Shown: piece by piece, positions 16,413 to 24,479 of the stretch
Layout of the letters: every line of letters begins with the position of its first letter
Position numbering within the stretch: the first letter of the stretch is position 1
Notes under the pieces: model-generated
Database searches by the model: none
What the model saw: only the letters and a program-made list of their open reading frames with translations
Told to the model about the DNA's origin: nothing
Origin: CBDCFV01 sp965203835
GTDB lineage: Bacteria; Chloroflexota; Dehalococcoidia; Lucifugimonadales; UBA3495
Assembly: GCA_965203835.1 (NCBI GenBank)
Contig: OZ241919.1
Location: 496,001-560,000 of the forward strand
Direction of reading: 5' to 3'
DNA length: 64,000 bases
Program-made: the position numbers and the translations under genes

Positions 16413-16579
16413 AGCCTGTCATCGCAGAGACGGTGGTAGGAACAACTCTGCACACGCCTTGGTATTTCGACCAAGGGTGCTTGCGGCGCCCATTTTCGGT
16501 TGCTAAAATTGGCGCAGGTTTATCATGTCAAGCGATAATCCCGTAAAGATAACATGGGCTTGAGTGATAGAGGTTGATT

Positions 16580-17782
16580 TTGTCCCCCGCCGACCCCATG
16601 GAACGCGCCATCCATTTGGCCCAACAAGCCTTGGGAACCACCAGCCCGAACCCGGCCGTGGGCGCGGTTGTGGTGAAGGACGGAGTAACCCTGGGCAGCG
16701 GGCATACTCAGCCGCCGGGCGGGCCGCACGCCGAAATCATGGCCCTTGGAGAAGCCGGACCTTCAGCCAAGGGTGCTGCCCTTTACACCACGCTGGAGCC
16801 TTGCTGCACTTACGGCAGGACTCCCCCCTGCACCGACGCTATTATCAACGCCGGCATCAAAGAGGTGCATATCGGCGCCATTGACCCCAACCCGCGTGTG
16901 TCCGGCGACGGCGCAGCCCAACTGGAAACCGCTGGCATCGAAGTTCACTTCGTAACCACTGAACAGTGGCCACTGGGGACTGACCACTGGCACCGGCCAC
17001 TGACCGAGCTTTACGAAGCCTTCGCCAAGCACATCACCACGGGTCTGCCTTTTGTAACCAGCAAGTTCGCCATGAGCCTCGATGGCAAAATCGCCACCCG
17101 CACCGGGGACTCAAAGTGGGTCACCGGCCCCGAGGCTCGTGCGAGGGTCCAACACCTGCGCCGGGAGGCCGACGCGGTAATGGTGGGCGTCAACACCGTG
17201 CTGGCGGACAATCCGCAGCTCACAGCTCGGGACGCGGACGGCGCGCCTTTGTCGAGGCAACCCCTACGGGTCATACTCGACAGCCGATGCCGTACCCCGC
17301 CTGATGCCCGGTTGTTGCGGGAACCAGGCGCCACTTTGATCCTTACAACCGGCGAAGCCCCTGAAGACCGCATTAGTGCCCTGGGGCGCGCCGGCGCAGA
17401 AGTATTAACGGTGGCCAATGCCCAGTCTCCAGTCCCCGACCACCGGCCACTGACCACCGGCCACTGGCCACCGTCAGGGGTTGACCTCCACGCGGCCCTG
17501 AAGGAGTTGGGGCGGCGCGGCGTCGTGACCCTGCTGGTGGAAGCCGGCGGCACATTGCAGGGGGGCCTTTTCGACGCCGGTCTGGTTGACAAGGTGTTCG
17601 CCTTTGTCGCGCCGCTCATCATCGGAGGCGCTCAAGCGGCTTCCCCGGTGGAAGGAGCAGGCCCGGGGTTGATGGCGGAAACGCACCGGCTTTACCGGAC
17701 CCGCTTGGAACAGTACGGGCCGGACTGGTTGATAACAGGCTACCCCCGTATCCACGAGGGCAGGCCTAAGGAGGACAGCTAG
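16580..17782 (+). CDS. ribD: Riboflavin biosynthesis protein RibD (deaminase/reductase)
   Basis: About 400 residues. The deaminase domain comes first (zinc motif P-H-A-E-I near residue 50; P-C-C-T-Y-G-R-T-P-P-C near 80), then the reductase domain from about 145 (T-S-K-F-A-M-S-L-D-G-K-I-A, later L-V-E-A-G-G-T-L). Together they convert the GTP cyclohydrolase II product to the 5-amino-ribitylaminouracil phosphate. I choose the TTG at 16580, 6-7 nt after AGAGG; TTG at 16574 and ATG at 16598 are alternatives. Two stretches, near residues 133-145 and 277-297, are translations of CCACTG/CACTGG-type microrepeats (T-D-H-W-H-R-P-L-T; P-D-H-R-P-L-T-T-G-H-W), apparently inserted in loops. First gene of ribD-ribE-ribBA. 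No FMN riboswitch was found upstream. Confidence 0.95.
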   Translation: MSPADPMERAIHLAQQALGTTSPNPAVGAVVVKDGVTLGSGHTQPPGGPHAEIMALGEAGPSAKGAALYTTLEPCCTYGRTPPCTDAIINAGIKEVHIGAIDPNPRVSGDGAAQLETAGIEVHFVTTEQWPLGTDHWHRPLTELYEAFAKHITTGLPFVTSKFAMSLDGKIATRTGDSKWVTGPEARARVQHLRREADAVMVGVNTVLADNPQLTARDADGAPLSRQPLRVILDSRCRTPPDARLLREPGATLILTTGEAPEDRISALGRAGAEVLTVANAQSPVPDHRPLTTGHWPPSGVDLHAALKELGRRGVVTLLVEAGGTLQGGLFDAGLVDKVFAFVAPLIIGGAQAASPVEGAGPGLMAETHRLYRTRLEQYGPDWLITGYPRIHEGRPKEDS

Positions 17783-17783
17783 T

Positions 17784-18359
17784 TTGTTTACCGGTATCGT
17801 AGAAGAGGTAGGCACCGCCGCCGAGGTGAGCGACCACAGCCTGACGGTGCAGGCGGAAATGGTGTTGGATGGCTTGAAACTTGGCGACAGCATGTCGGTC
17901 AACGGCGCCTGTTTGACCGTCGTTACGCTGGAAGATTCCACGTTCAGCGTGGACCTGTCTCCGGAGACCATCCGGCGCACCTCGCTGGGAGACTTGGCCC
18001 AAGGACAAAAGGTCAACCTGGAGCGCCCGCTGGCGGTCACCGACCGCCTGGGCGGTCACATAGTCCAAGGCCACGTGGATGCAACTGGGCGTGTTACGTC
18101 CTGGAAACCCGAAGGCGATTCCATGATCCTGAGGGTCAGGTGCCCCAAGAGGCTGATGCCATACATCGTGGAAAAAGGGTTCGTCGCTGTTGACGGTATC
18201 AGCCTTACCGTGGTACAAAAGGGAACGTCCTCGTTTACCTTATCGCTGATACCCTACACTTTACAAAACACCAATTTGCAGGGAAAAGCGGCGGGTGACC
18301 GGGTTAATCTGGAGGCTGATATCGTAGCTAAATACGTGGAGAGCATGCTGGCGCGGTGA
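17784..18359 (+). CDS. ribE: Riboflavin synthase alpha chain
   Basis: 191 residues with the duplicated lumazine-binding fold. Each half begins with the expected motif (M-F-T-G-I-V-E-E-V-G at the start; G-G-H-I-V-Q-G-H-V-D near 90). It dismutates two lumazines to riboflavin. The start is TTG, with AAGGAGG 9 nt upstream, and the frame begins one nucleotide after the ribD stop. No ribH (lumazine synthase) follows in the window, so that step is encoded elsewhere. Confidence 0.95.
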   Translation: MFTGIVEEVGTAAEVSDHSLTVQAEMVLDGLKLGDSMSVNGACLTVVTLEDSTFSVDLSPETIRRTSLGDLAQGQKVNLERPLAVTDRLGGHIVQGHVDATGRVTSWKPEGDSMILRVRCPKRLMPYIVEKGFVAVDGISLTVVQKGTSSFTLSLIPYTLQNTNLQGKAAGDRVNLEADIVAKYVESMLAR

Positions 18360-18401
18360 TCGGGAAGGCGTATCAATCTACCGATACAGAAGGATGGATT
18401 T

Positions 18402-19607
18402 ATGCCTCTGTGTAGTTTGGAAGAGGCCTTAGAAGATCTGAAAGCCGGGAAGTTCGTTCTGGTCGTCGACGATGAGCAACGCGAGAACGAAGGTGATCTT
18501 GTAATGCCAGCTGAAATGGTTACCCCGGAGGCTGTCAACTTCGCGGTAACCGAGGCCAGAGGGCTGCTGTGCTTGCCCATCATAGGCGAGCGGCTGGATG
18601 AACTTGAAATTCCCCAGATGATCCCCAGGAACGTATCCATCAAGAACCAGACCGCCTTCACCGTATCGGTGGACTACAACCAAGGCACCACCACCGGCAT
18701 CTCCGCCTATGACCGGTCAGCCACCGTCAGGGCGATGATTGACCACGACATTGGACCCGATATGTTCACGCGCCCTGGCCATCTGTTCCCTCTCAGGTAC
18801 CACCCCGGCGGCGTTCTGGCTCGGGCCGGGCATACCGAAGCCATTGTAGACCTGTGCCGCATCGCCGGTATGTACCCGGCGGGCATCGTCTGCGAGATCA
18901 TGAACGACGACGGCACCATGGCGCGAATGCCCGCGCTGGAGGAGTTCGCCGAACGCCATGACCTGCGAATCCTGAGCATCGCCCAGATCATCGCCTACCG
19001 CAGACGCCACGAAAGGCTGATCGAACGGGTCGCCGAGGCCCGGCTTCCTACCAAGTACGGCGAATTCAAGGCCATCGCTTACCGGAGCGAGGTAGACCCC
19101 GGTGAGCACATCGGAATGACCATCGGTGAGTGGGACCCGGATGAGCCCGTGCTGGCCCGCATCCACAGCGAATGTCTCACCGGCGATGTGTTCGGCTCCA
19201 TGCGGTGTGATTGCGGAGAACAGGTTGAGTTGGCGCTGAGCATCCTGGGACAGGCGGGCGCGGGCGCATTCGTCTACATGCGGCAGGAAGGCCGCGGCAT
19301 CGGGCTGCACAACAAGATCAAGGCTTACTCCCTGCAGGACGGCGGCATGGACACCATCGAGGCAAACGCTTCCCTGGGGTTCGAGGCCGACCTGCGGCAC
19401 TACGGCATAGGCGCACAGATTCTGCAGGACCTGGGAGTCAAGAAACTCCGCCTGTTGACCAACAACCCCCGTAAGGTTGTGGGCATCTCCGGGTTTGACT
19501 TGGAGATAGTGGAGAGGGTCCCGGTCGAGGCAACAGTCACCGACGAAAACCGGAACTACCTGCGGACCAAGAAGACCCGTCTGGGCCATTTCCTGGCCAA
19601 CTGCTAG
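18402..19607 (+). CDS. ribBA: Bifunctional DHBP synthase / GTP cyclohydrolase II
   Basis: 401 residues. The RibB half (1-205) has D-D-E-Q-R-E-N-E-G-D-L and the active-site stretch G-H-L-F-P-L with R-A-G-H-T-E-A. The RibA half has the zinc cysteines in the C-L-T-G-D-V-F-G-S-x-x-C-D-C pattern and the catalytic Q-E-G-R-G-I-G-L. It makes both riboflavin precursors, the four-carbon unit from ribulose 5-phosphate and the pyrimidine from GTP. The ATG follows an AGAAGGA ribosome site, and the gene ends the rib operon 27 bp before a strong terminator. Confidence 0.97.
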   Translation: MPLCSLEEALEDLKAGKFVLVVDDEQRENEGDLVMPAEMVTPEAVNFAVTEARGLLCLPIIGERLDELEIPQMIPRNVSIKNQTAFTVSVDYNQGTTTGISAYDRSATVRAMIDHDIGPDMFTRPGHLFPLRYHPGGVLARAGHTEAIVDLCRIAGMYPAGIVCEIMNDDGTMARMPALEEFAERHDLRILSIAQIIAYRRRHERLIERVAEARLPTKYGEFKAIAYRSEVDPGEHIGMTIGEWDPDEPVLARIHSECLTGDVFGSMRCDCGEQVELALSILGQAGAGAFVYMRQEGRGIGLHNKIKAYSLQDGGMDTIEANASLGFEADLRHYGIGAQILQDLGVKKLRLLTNNPRKVVGISGFDLEIVERVPVEATVTDENRNYLRTKKTRLGHFLANC

Positions 19608-19633
19608 GCAACGTCAAAAGCAACAAAAACGAG

Positions 19634-19660
19634 AGAGGCGGGAACGACGCTCCCGCCTCT
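19634..19660. terminator. Bidirectional terminator between ribBA and prfB
   Basis: AGAGGCGGGA and TCCCGCCTCT form a perfect 10-bp stem with a 7-nt loop, followed by TTCATTGTTT on the plus side and preceded by AAAAAC on the other. The two flanking genes converge on it. Confidence 0.85.
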
Positions 19661-19683
19661 TCATTGTTTCAAACAGTACGCTG

Positions 19684-20785
19684 TTACTCTTCCCCAACCC
19701 GGGACATCAGGTAAGCCTCAATGAAGCCGCCCAAGTTGCCGTCCAGCACCGCGTCCGGGTTGGTGCTCTGGTGGTTGGTGCGGTGGTCTTTCACCGACTT
19801 GTAGGGGTGCAGCACGTAGCTGCGGATTTGGTTCCCCCACTCCGGGACAGCCCGCTCGCCCCTGATTTTCGCCAGTTCCGCGGCCTTCTCCTCGTTCTTT
19901 TTGGCAAGGAGCTTGGCCTTCAAAATACGCATGGCGAACTCGCGGTTCTGGTGCTGGGACCGCTCGTTCTGGCAACTGACGATCAACCCCGTCGGAAGGT
20001 GAGTCAGCCGCACTGCCGAGGCCACCTTCTGCACGTTCTGGCCCCCTGGGCCGCTGGACCTGAAGACGTCCATTTTTATGTCTTCCTGCCGTACCTCGAT
20101 ATCCGGGTCCTCTTCCGCCGACGGCAGGATTTCAACCTCCGCAAAGGATGTGTGACGCAAGTGGTTGGGGTCGTAAGGAGACAGCCGCACCAGCCGGTGC
20201 ACGCCCCTTTCGGCGCTGAGGTAGCCAAAGGCATGAAGGCCGGAAACCTCCATAATGCCGGTGCGCAGTCCGGCTTCATCTCCATAGGAGAGGTCCATCA
20301 CTTGGGTCGGACGGTCCTCCAACTCGGCCCACCGCAGGTACATCCGCAGCAGCATCTCGGCCCAGTCCTGGGAGTCGGTGCCGCCCGCCCCGGCATGTAT
20401 GGAGACGATTGCCGACCGGTCGTCATAAGGCCCGGACAAGGTCAAGGCGGTCTCCTGCTTCCGAAGAGCGTCCGTGATCTTGCCCGCCTCTTCCTCCAAC
20501 TGCGGCAGCAGCGAGTCTTCACCCTCCTCCAACGCCAGTTCCGTCAACTCCAGGAGAGATTCCGTCTCGCTTTGCAAGTCCCTCCACGCGCTGACCGTGT
20601 CCTTGATGCGGCCCAATTCCCGCATCTTCCGTTGGGCCTCCCTGCGGTCGTCCCAGTAACCGGGAGCAGCGGCTTCCAGTTCCATTTGAGCTATCGTTTT
20701 CTCTTTGTCAGCGAGGTCAAAGACGCTCCACTATCGCCTCGATTTTCTGCCGGATGCCTGCCAATTGTTCACGTAGTTCTTCCAT
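19684..20785 (-). CDS. prfB: Peptide chain release factor 2 (programmed +1 frameshift)
   Basis: Recognises UGA and UAA stop codons. The gene begins at the ATG at 20785 with a 22-codon first frame ending C-T-T before TGA. A +1 shift at CTT-TGA-C (20722-20716) joins it to the main frame, giving about 366 residues, normal RF2 length. GGAG sits three nt before the CTT, as in the known RF2 stimulatory site. The catalytic G-G-Q is in S-S-G-P-G-G-Q-N-V-Q. The codon-reading tripeptide, normally S-P-F, reads S-P-Y here (R-L-S-P-Y-D), a conservative but unusual change. Synthesis is autoregulated: low RF2 favours the shift. Confidence 0.97.
20716..20722 (-). promoter_or_regulatory. Programmed frameshift site of prfB (CTTTGAC)
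   Basis: In-frame TGA (20719-20717) directly after CTT, with GGAG three nt upstream of the slippery codon. This matches the conserved RF2 autoregulatory cassette. A simple ORF caller would start the gene about 33 codons too late. Confidence 0.95.
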
Positions 20786-21013
20786 AAAACTCTTTGCCGT
20801 CCTCTACAAACAAATGCTCGATCCGAGGAAACACAATCCCCGACAATTCGAGATAAACTTACAACACATACCAGTATAGCAAACTCATTCCTCCTTCATT
20901 TGGCGGGCGAGCAGACCACGTGAATACTCTGTCACTATCTACGTCAAGCCTATGAGAACGCGAGTCGCCGCCTGATATACTCACCCGCGGATTAAGGCAC
21001 CCGGAAGTACCCA

Positions 21014-21346
21014 TTGAACCTACCCGACCATTGCATCGACTACCGCAGCCGGCAGATTGAGTTTCCGCCGTCGACCGCGCGGCACATTTCAAATAGGCAT
21101 CCGGAAGTGTATGTTTATCTTCCCAGAATTTGTGAAGTGTTAGCGAACCCCGACTTGGTGTTCTCCCGTCCCAGTGAAAACACCCACATCTACTATAAGC
21201 GTGGCATCTACTCCGACGACGATGGTCCAAAATATTTGATCGTATACGTCAGATATAATGGTGACCGGTCGGTTAGAACCGCTCACGCGACCCGTTTCTT
21301 CCCATATAGGTCTTACTTGATCCACCAGCGCACTGATATGACATGA
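21014..21346 (+). CDS. Putative BECR-fold toxin-like nuclease (module 1)
   Basis: 110 residues from a TTG start with GGAAG 7 nt upstream. Homology to the gene at 54487 is visible by eye. The shared pattern is R-H-I-x-x-R-H near the N-terminus, L-A-x-P-D-x-V, then Y-Y, K-Y, V-R-[FY]-N and finally T-A-H-x-T-R. Conserved His and Arg residues in a short alpha/beta protein suggest a barnase/EndoU/RelE-type RNase of the phage-derived PBECR group; this is inference. Its TGA overlaps the ATG of the next gene by four bases (ATGA), typical of toxin-antitoxin pairs. The region is AT-richer than its neighbours, suggesting acquisition. Confidence 0.6.
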   Translation: MNLPDHCIDYRSRQIEFPPSTARHISNRHPEVYVYLPRICEVLANPDLVFSRPSENTHIYYKRGIYSDDDGPKYLIVYVRYNGDRSVRTAHATRFFPYRSYLIHQRTDMT

Positions 21347-21735
21347 CCAACCAAGGTCCACTGACAAACTCGAACCGTCTCCTTGAAGCTAATCGGGACA
21401 TTCTCGACCGCATCCAGCAATCTGGAATGGATGTGATATACGATGATGTGCTAGACACCGTATTCATTGAAATTGGCGGCCCCAAGAAGGCTTTCAACGT
21501 TCCTATAGACGAAGATATTATGCTCCGTATAGACCCCACTACGATGGAAGTGGTCGCAGCGGAGATACCTTTATACTTGGCGGGCGTCGTTCGTGACCGT
21601 CCTGAATTCGCCAAGTTCATCTCCGAACTCGGTGTCTATACTGACGCCGAGTGCTCCCGTTCACTCCCTCCCGATGAGGCCAAGAAAGTCGGCCGGTTGC
21701 TTCAAGCCTGGATAAACAACCTCGCCGCAAACTGA
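21343..21735 (+). CDS. DUF2283-like partner of the toxin-like gene (module 1)
   Basis: 130 residues. The centre (V-I-Y-D-D-V-L-D-T-V-F-I-E-I, then D-E-D-I-M-L-R-I-D) has the strand pattern of DUF2283 small proteins. A longer helical N-terminus and a C-terminal extension are absent from the module-2 partner. Four-base overlap with the upstream gene implies translational coupling. An antitoxin role is inferred from arrangement only. The plsY frame opens at its stop codon. Confidence 0.6.
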   Translation: MTNQGPLTNSNRLLEANRDILDRIQQSGMDVIYDDVLDTVFIEIGGPKKAFNVPIDEDIMLRIDPTTMEVVAAEIPLYLAGVVRDRPEFAKFISELGVYTDAECSRSLPPDEAKKVGRLLQAWINNLAAN

Positions 21736-21744
21736 GTTGCCAAC

Positions 21745-22362
21745 CTGTCTCCAGCCATAGCAGTCATACTGGCCATCGCCGCCTACCTCATAGGCTCCAT
21801 CCCCACGGCCTACATCCTGGTGCGGTTGCTGACCGGGCAGGACATACGGCGGTTGGGAAGCGGCAACGTTGGCACCTTGAACACCTACCACCAAGTCGGC
21901 TTGGGCGGCGCGGCGGTGATACTGCTGCTGGACATGGGCAAGGGAGTGTTGGCCGTTTTTGCGCCGACTTGGTTGGGCGCGCCGGAGTGGACCGTTTTCC
22001 TGACCACAATCATGGTTCTGGCGGGGCATAACTGGCCCGTCTTCCTGGGGTTTCGGGGCGGGAAGGGCGCCGCCGCAATCTTCGGCATCTCCATAGCTTT
22101 CGTGCCGCTGCTTACGTTGATTACCCTCGGCCCGACGGTGGTTGTCGCCTTCCTGCTGCGAAACGTGGTGCTGGGAGTAGCTTTCGGGTTCGTTATGTTA
22201 AACACTCTGTTGTTTTTCACGGACCACGACCCTCAGAAGATTGCCCTCTGCATATTCCTGACGGTGGTTGTAACCGCTACCTACTTGGTAAGCGTCCGAG
22301 CCCACATAATAAAGTCCGTCAAGTCGCGGCAATGGAGGGAACTATTCACCGAGTTGGCCTGA
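21745..22362 (+). CDS. plsY: Glycerol-3-phosphate acyltransferase (acyl-phosphate type)
   Basis: Membrane enzyme transferring an acyl chain from acyl-phosphate to glycerol 3-phosphate. The first family motif lies in Y-L-I-G-S-I-P-T-A-Y-I-L-V-R, followed by R-R-L-G-S-G-N-V-G-T-L-N and G-H-N-W-P-V-F-L-G-F-R-G-G-K-G. The only ordinary in-frame start, GTG at 21820, would delete the first transmembrane segment and motif, so it is probably wrong. The frame is open from 21736, directly after the previous TGA, and offers only CTG (21745) or GTT. I use CTG as a placeholder. A non-standard start, coupling to the upstream stop, or a sequence error are all possible. Confidence 0.85.
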   Translation: MSPAIAVILAIAAYLIGSIPTAYILVRLLTGQDIRRLGSGNVGTLNTYHQVGLGGAAVILLLDMGKGVLAVFAPTWLGAPEWTVFLTTIMVLAGHNWPVFLGFRGGKGAAAIFGISIAFVPLLTLITLGPTVVVAFLLRNVVLGVAFGFVMLNTLLFFTDHDPQKIALCIFLTVVVTATYLVSVRAHIIKSVKSRQWRELFTELA

Positions 22363-22392
22363 ACCAAGTCCGTCCTGGCAAGCGGCTTGGGT

Positions 22393-22398
22393 TATAAT
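22393..22398 (+). promoter_or_regulatory. Candidate -10 box of thrS (GTTATAAT)
   Basis: A perfect TATAAT preceded by GT lies 45 bp before the thrS start, giving a leader of about 40 nt. No good -35 hexamer is at the right distance. The gap is too short for a T-box leader. Confidence 0.5.
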
Positions 22399-22443
22399 TG
22401 GTTCACCTTATACCATCCGACATGACCCGACAGGACGAGCATT

Positions 22444-24213
22444 ATGCTGGACCACGGCACTCTCGAAACAGGACACGTTGACCCCACGGAAGCGTACCGC
22501 CACCGGATGCGGCACTCGGCGGCCCACGTTATGGCCGACGCGGTGCTGAAACTGTTCCCGGAAGCCAAGATGGGGATCGGCCCGCCCACCAGGGACGGCT
22601 TTTACTACGACTTTGAGGTCTCCCGCCCTTTCACACCTGAAGACCTTGAGCGGATCGAGGGGTTGATGAAAGAGGCGGTGGCCGGGGCTTTCCCCTTTGA
22701 ACGGGAAGAGTTAGACACGGCGGCCGCCAGGGATATGTTCGCCGATCAGCCTTACAAGCTGGAACTGATCGAGGGTCTGACCGACGCCGAATCACTCTCC
22801 ATCTATCGCCACAACGGGTTCGTGGACCTGTGCCAGGGGCCCCACGTGCCCAACACCGAGGATATCCCGGCCTTGAAGCTGCTCAGCGTGGCCGGAGCTT
22901 ACTGGCGCGGCGACGAAAACCGGCCCATGTTGCAACGCATCTACGGGACGGCCTTCGAATCGGAGGAGTTGCTGTCCGACCACCTTGCGCGGCTGGAAGA
23001 GGCCGAACGTCGGGACCACCGCACCCTGGGCCGCCAGTTGGGCCTGTACACCATCCACGAGGAAATCGGCCCGGGCTTGGTGGTGTGGCATCCCAAGGGC
23101 GGGCGGGTCAGGTCCCTGATAGAGGACTACTGGAAGGACATTCACTTCCGCCGCGGCTACGATGTGGTCTACTCCCCCCACATCGGCAGGTCTACGTTGT
23201 GGCAGACCAGCGGGCACCTGGACTTTTACCGCGATGGGATGTACGCCCCGGTGGAGGTCGACGAGCAGGAATACTTCCTGAAGCCGATGAACTGCCCCTT
23301 CCACATCACCATTTACCGCTCGGCGCTGCGCAGCTACCGCGAGCTGCCGCTGCGGTTCGCCGAGTTGGGGACCGTCTACCGCTACGAGCGCAGCGGCGTA
23401 TTGCACGGGTTGATGAGGGTGCGCGGCTTCACCCAGGACGACGCCCACATATTCTGCCGCCCGGAGCAGGTGGAGGAGGAGATAGGCGGCGTGCTTGAGT
23501 TGACTTTCGAGTTGCTGGACGCCTTTGGCTTCTCCGACTACTCAATCGCCCTTTCCACCCGCCCTGAGAAGTACGTGGGCGATTTGGAGATGTGGGACCA
23601 CGCCACCAATTCCTTGCGGGGGGCCTTGGACCAGCGGGGACTGCCGTTCACGGTAGACGAAGGCGGCGGAGCCTTCTACGGCCCCAAGATAGACATCAAC
23701 ATCACCGACGCCTTGGGGCGGGCTTGGCAGTGCACAACGGTGCAGTTCGACTTCAACTTGCCGGAGCGGTTCGACCTCACCTACCAGGATGACCAGGGCG
23801 GCCGCAGCCGTCCCTACATGGTGCACCGGGCGATCCTGGGATCCATGGAGCGTTTCCTCGGCGTCCTCATCGAGCATTACGGCGGCGCCTTCCCGGTATG
23901 GCTGGCCCCGGTGCAGGCGGTGGTAATACCCATCGCCGACCGTCACCAGGAATACGCCGAATCAGTGCGGGCCAACCTTGATTCGAGCGGGTTCAGGGTG
24001 GAAGTGGACTCCCGCAACGAGCGCATGAACCAGAAAATCCGCACCGCTCAACTGCAAAAAGTACCCTACATGCTGGTGGTCGGCGACCGGGAAGCTGATG
24101 CGGGCGCCGTAGCCGTCCGGCAGCGTGACGGCGGGGACTTGGGGGCCATGCCGGTGGAGGAGTTTGTGAAGGTGTTGGGCGAGGAAGTCCAGGACCGGGG
24201 AGGAAAGGAATGA
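22444..24213 (+). CDS. thrS: Threonine-tRNA ligase lacking the TGS domain
   Basis: 589 residues. The N-terminal editing domain has H24-x3-H28 (H-S-A-A-H) and C-Q-G-P-H. The class II core has M-N-C-P-F-H (zinc Cys), R-Y-E-R-S-G-V-L-H-G-L-x-R-V-R-G-F-T-Q-D-D and G-S-M-E-R-F, and an anticodon-binding domain follows. The usual TGS domain of about 60 residues before the editing domain is missing, which accounts for the shorter length. ATG and context fit a real start rather than truncation, because upstream DNA is a short promoter region. Its last four bases overlap the hicB start. Confidence 0.97.
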   Translation: MLDHGTLETGHVDPTEAYRHRMRHSAAHVMADAVLKLFPEAKMGIGPPTRDGFYYDFEVSRPFTPEDLERIEGLMKEAVAGAFPFEREELDTAAARDMFADQPYKLELIEGLTDAESLSIYRHNGFVDLCQGPHVPNTEDIPALKLLSVAGAYWRGDENRPMLQRIYGTAFESEELLSDHLARLEEAERRDHRTLGRQLGLYTIHEEIGPGLVVWHPKGGRVRSLIEDYWKDIHFRRGYDVVYSPHIGRSTLWQTSGHLDFYRDGMYAPVEVDEQEYFLKPMNCPFHITIYRSALRSYRELPLRFAELGTVYRYERSGVLHGLMRVRGFTQDDAHIFCRPEQVEEEIGGVLELTFELLDAFGFSDYSIALSTRPEKYVGDLEMWDHATNSLRGALDQRGLPFTVDEGGGAFYGPKIDINITDALGRAWQCTTVQFDFNLPERFDLTYQDDQGGRSRPYMVHRAILGSMERFLGVLIEHYGGAFPVWLAPVQAVVIPIADRHQEYAESVRANLDSSGFRVEVDSRNERMNQKIRTAQLQKVPYMLVVGDREADAGAVAVRQRDGGDLGAMPVEEFVKVLGEEVQDRGGKE

Positions 24214-24479
24214 GAATCAAGAAGAACTATGCTTTTGACGTAGATTTCGAGCAGGAAGAGGACGGTTTTTGGAGTGTTGACATTCCTGCGCTGGGAGTGT
24301 GCGCCGCTTCAGGGTACACTAGAGAAGAGGCACTGGAGGCGCTACAAGATCTAACACAAGCTTACTTTGAAGTATTGATGGAGCATGGCGACCCGCTGCC
24401 GGCAGGCATTGAGGCATACGAAGTCATCCAAGGCAACAAGGCGGTCTCAGGTCTGGAAGTCGTTACCGTAGAAATATGA
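24210..24479 (+). CDS. hicB: HicB-like antitoxin
   Basis: 89 residues of HicB fold: V-D-F-E-Q-E-E-D-G-F-W-S-V-D-I-P-A-L-G-V-C-A-A-S-G-Y-T opens the domain, followed by an E-E-A-L-E-A-L helix. HicB binds and neutralises HicA and often represses the operon. Its ATG overlaps the thrS stop by four bases and its own stop overlaps the hicA ATG in the same way. The order hicB-hicA is the less common one. No DNA-binding C-terminal helix is evident at this length, so repression may be lacking. Confidence 0.85.
   Translation: MRIKKNYAFDVDFEQEEDGFWSVDIPALGVCAASGYTREEALEALQDLTQAYFEVLMEHGDPLPAGIEAYEVIQGNKAVSGLEVVTVEI

Larger units (their letters stand above)
15846..16464 (+). mobile_element. 600-bp segment between 19-bp direct repeats, carrying one gene
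   Basis: CTTTGCACACGCCCTGGTA (15846-15864) and CTCTGCACACGCCTTGGTA (16446-16464) match at 17 of 19 positions and start exactly 600 bp apart. The left copy is also the right arm of the 140-bp element. Between them lie the triple repeat, a 109-codon gene and a strong hairpin. No transposase is present. A cassette moved by recombination between such repeats is an inference. Confidence 0.45.

Noticed and set aside
16465..16579. FMN riboswitch before ribD
   Set aside because: None of the conserved RFN core segments is present in the roughly 100-bp leader.
19684..20685. prfB as a 333-codon gene starting at 20685
   Set aside because: The start would lose the N-terminal helix. The upstream frame with CTTTGAC explains the missing part.
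22363..22443. T-box leader before thrS
   Set aside because: The gap is only 81 bp and lacks the T-box core and an anti-terminator.
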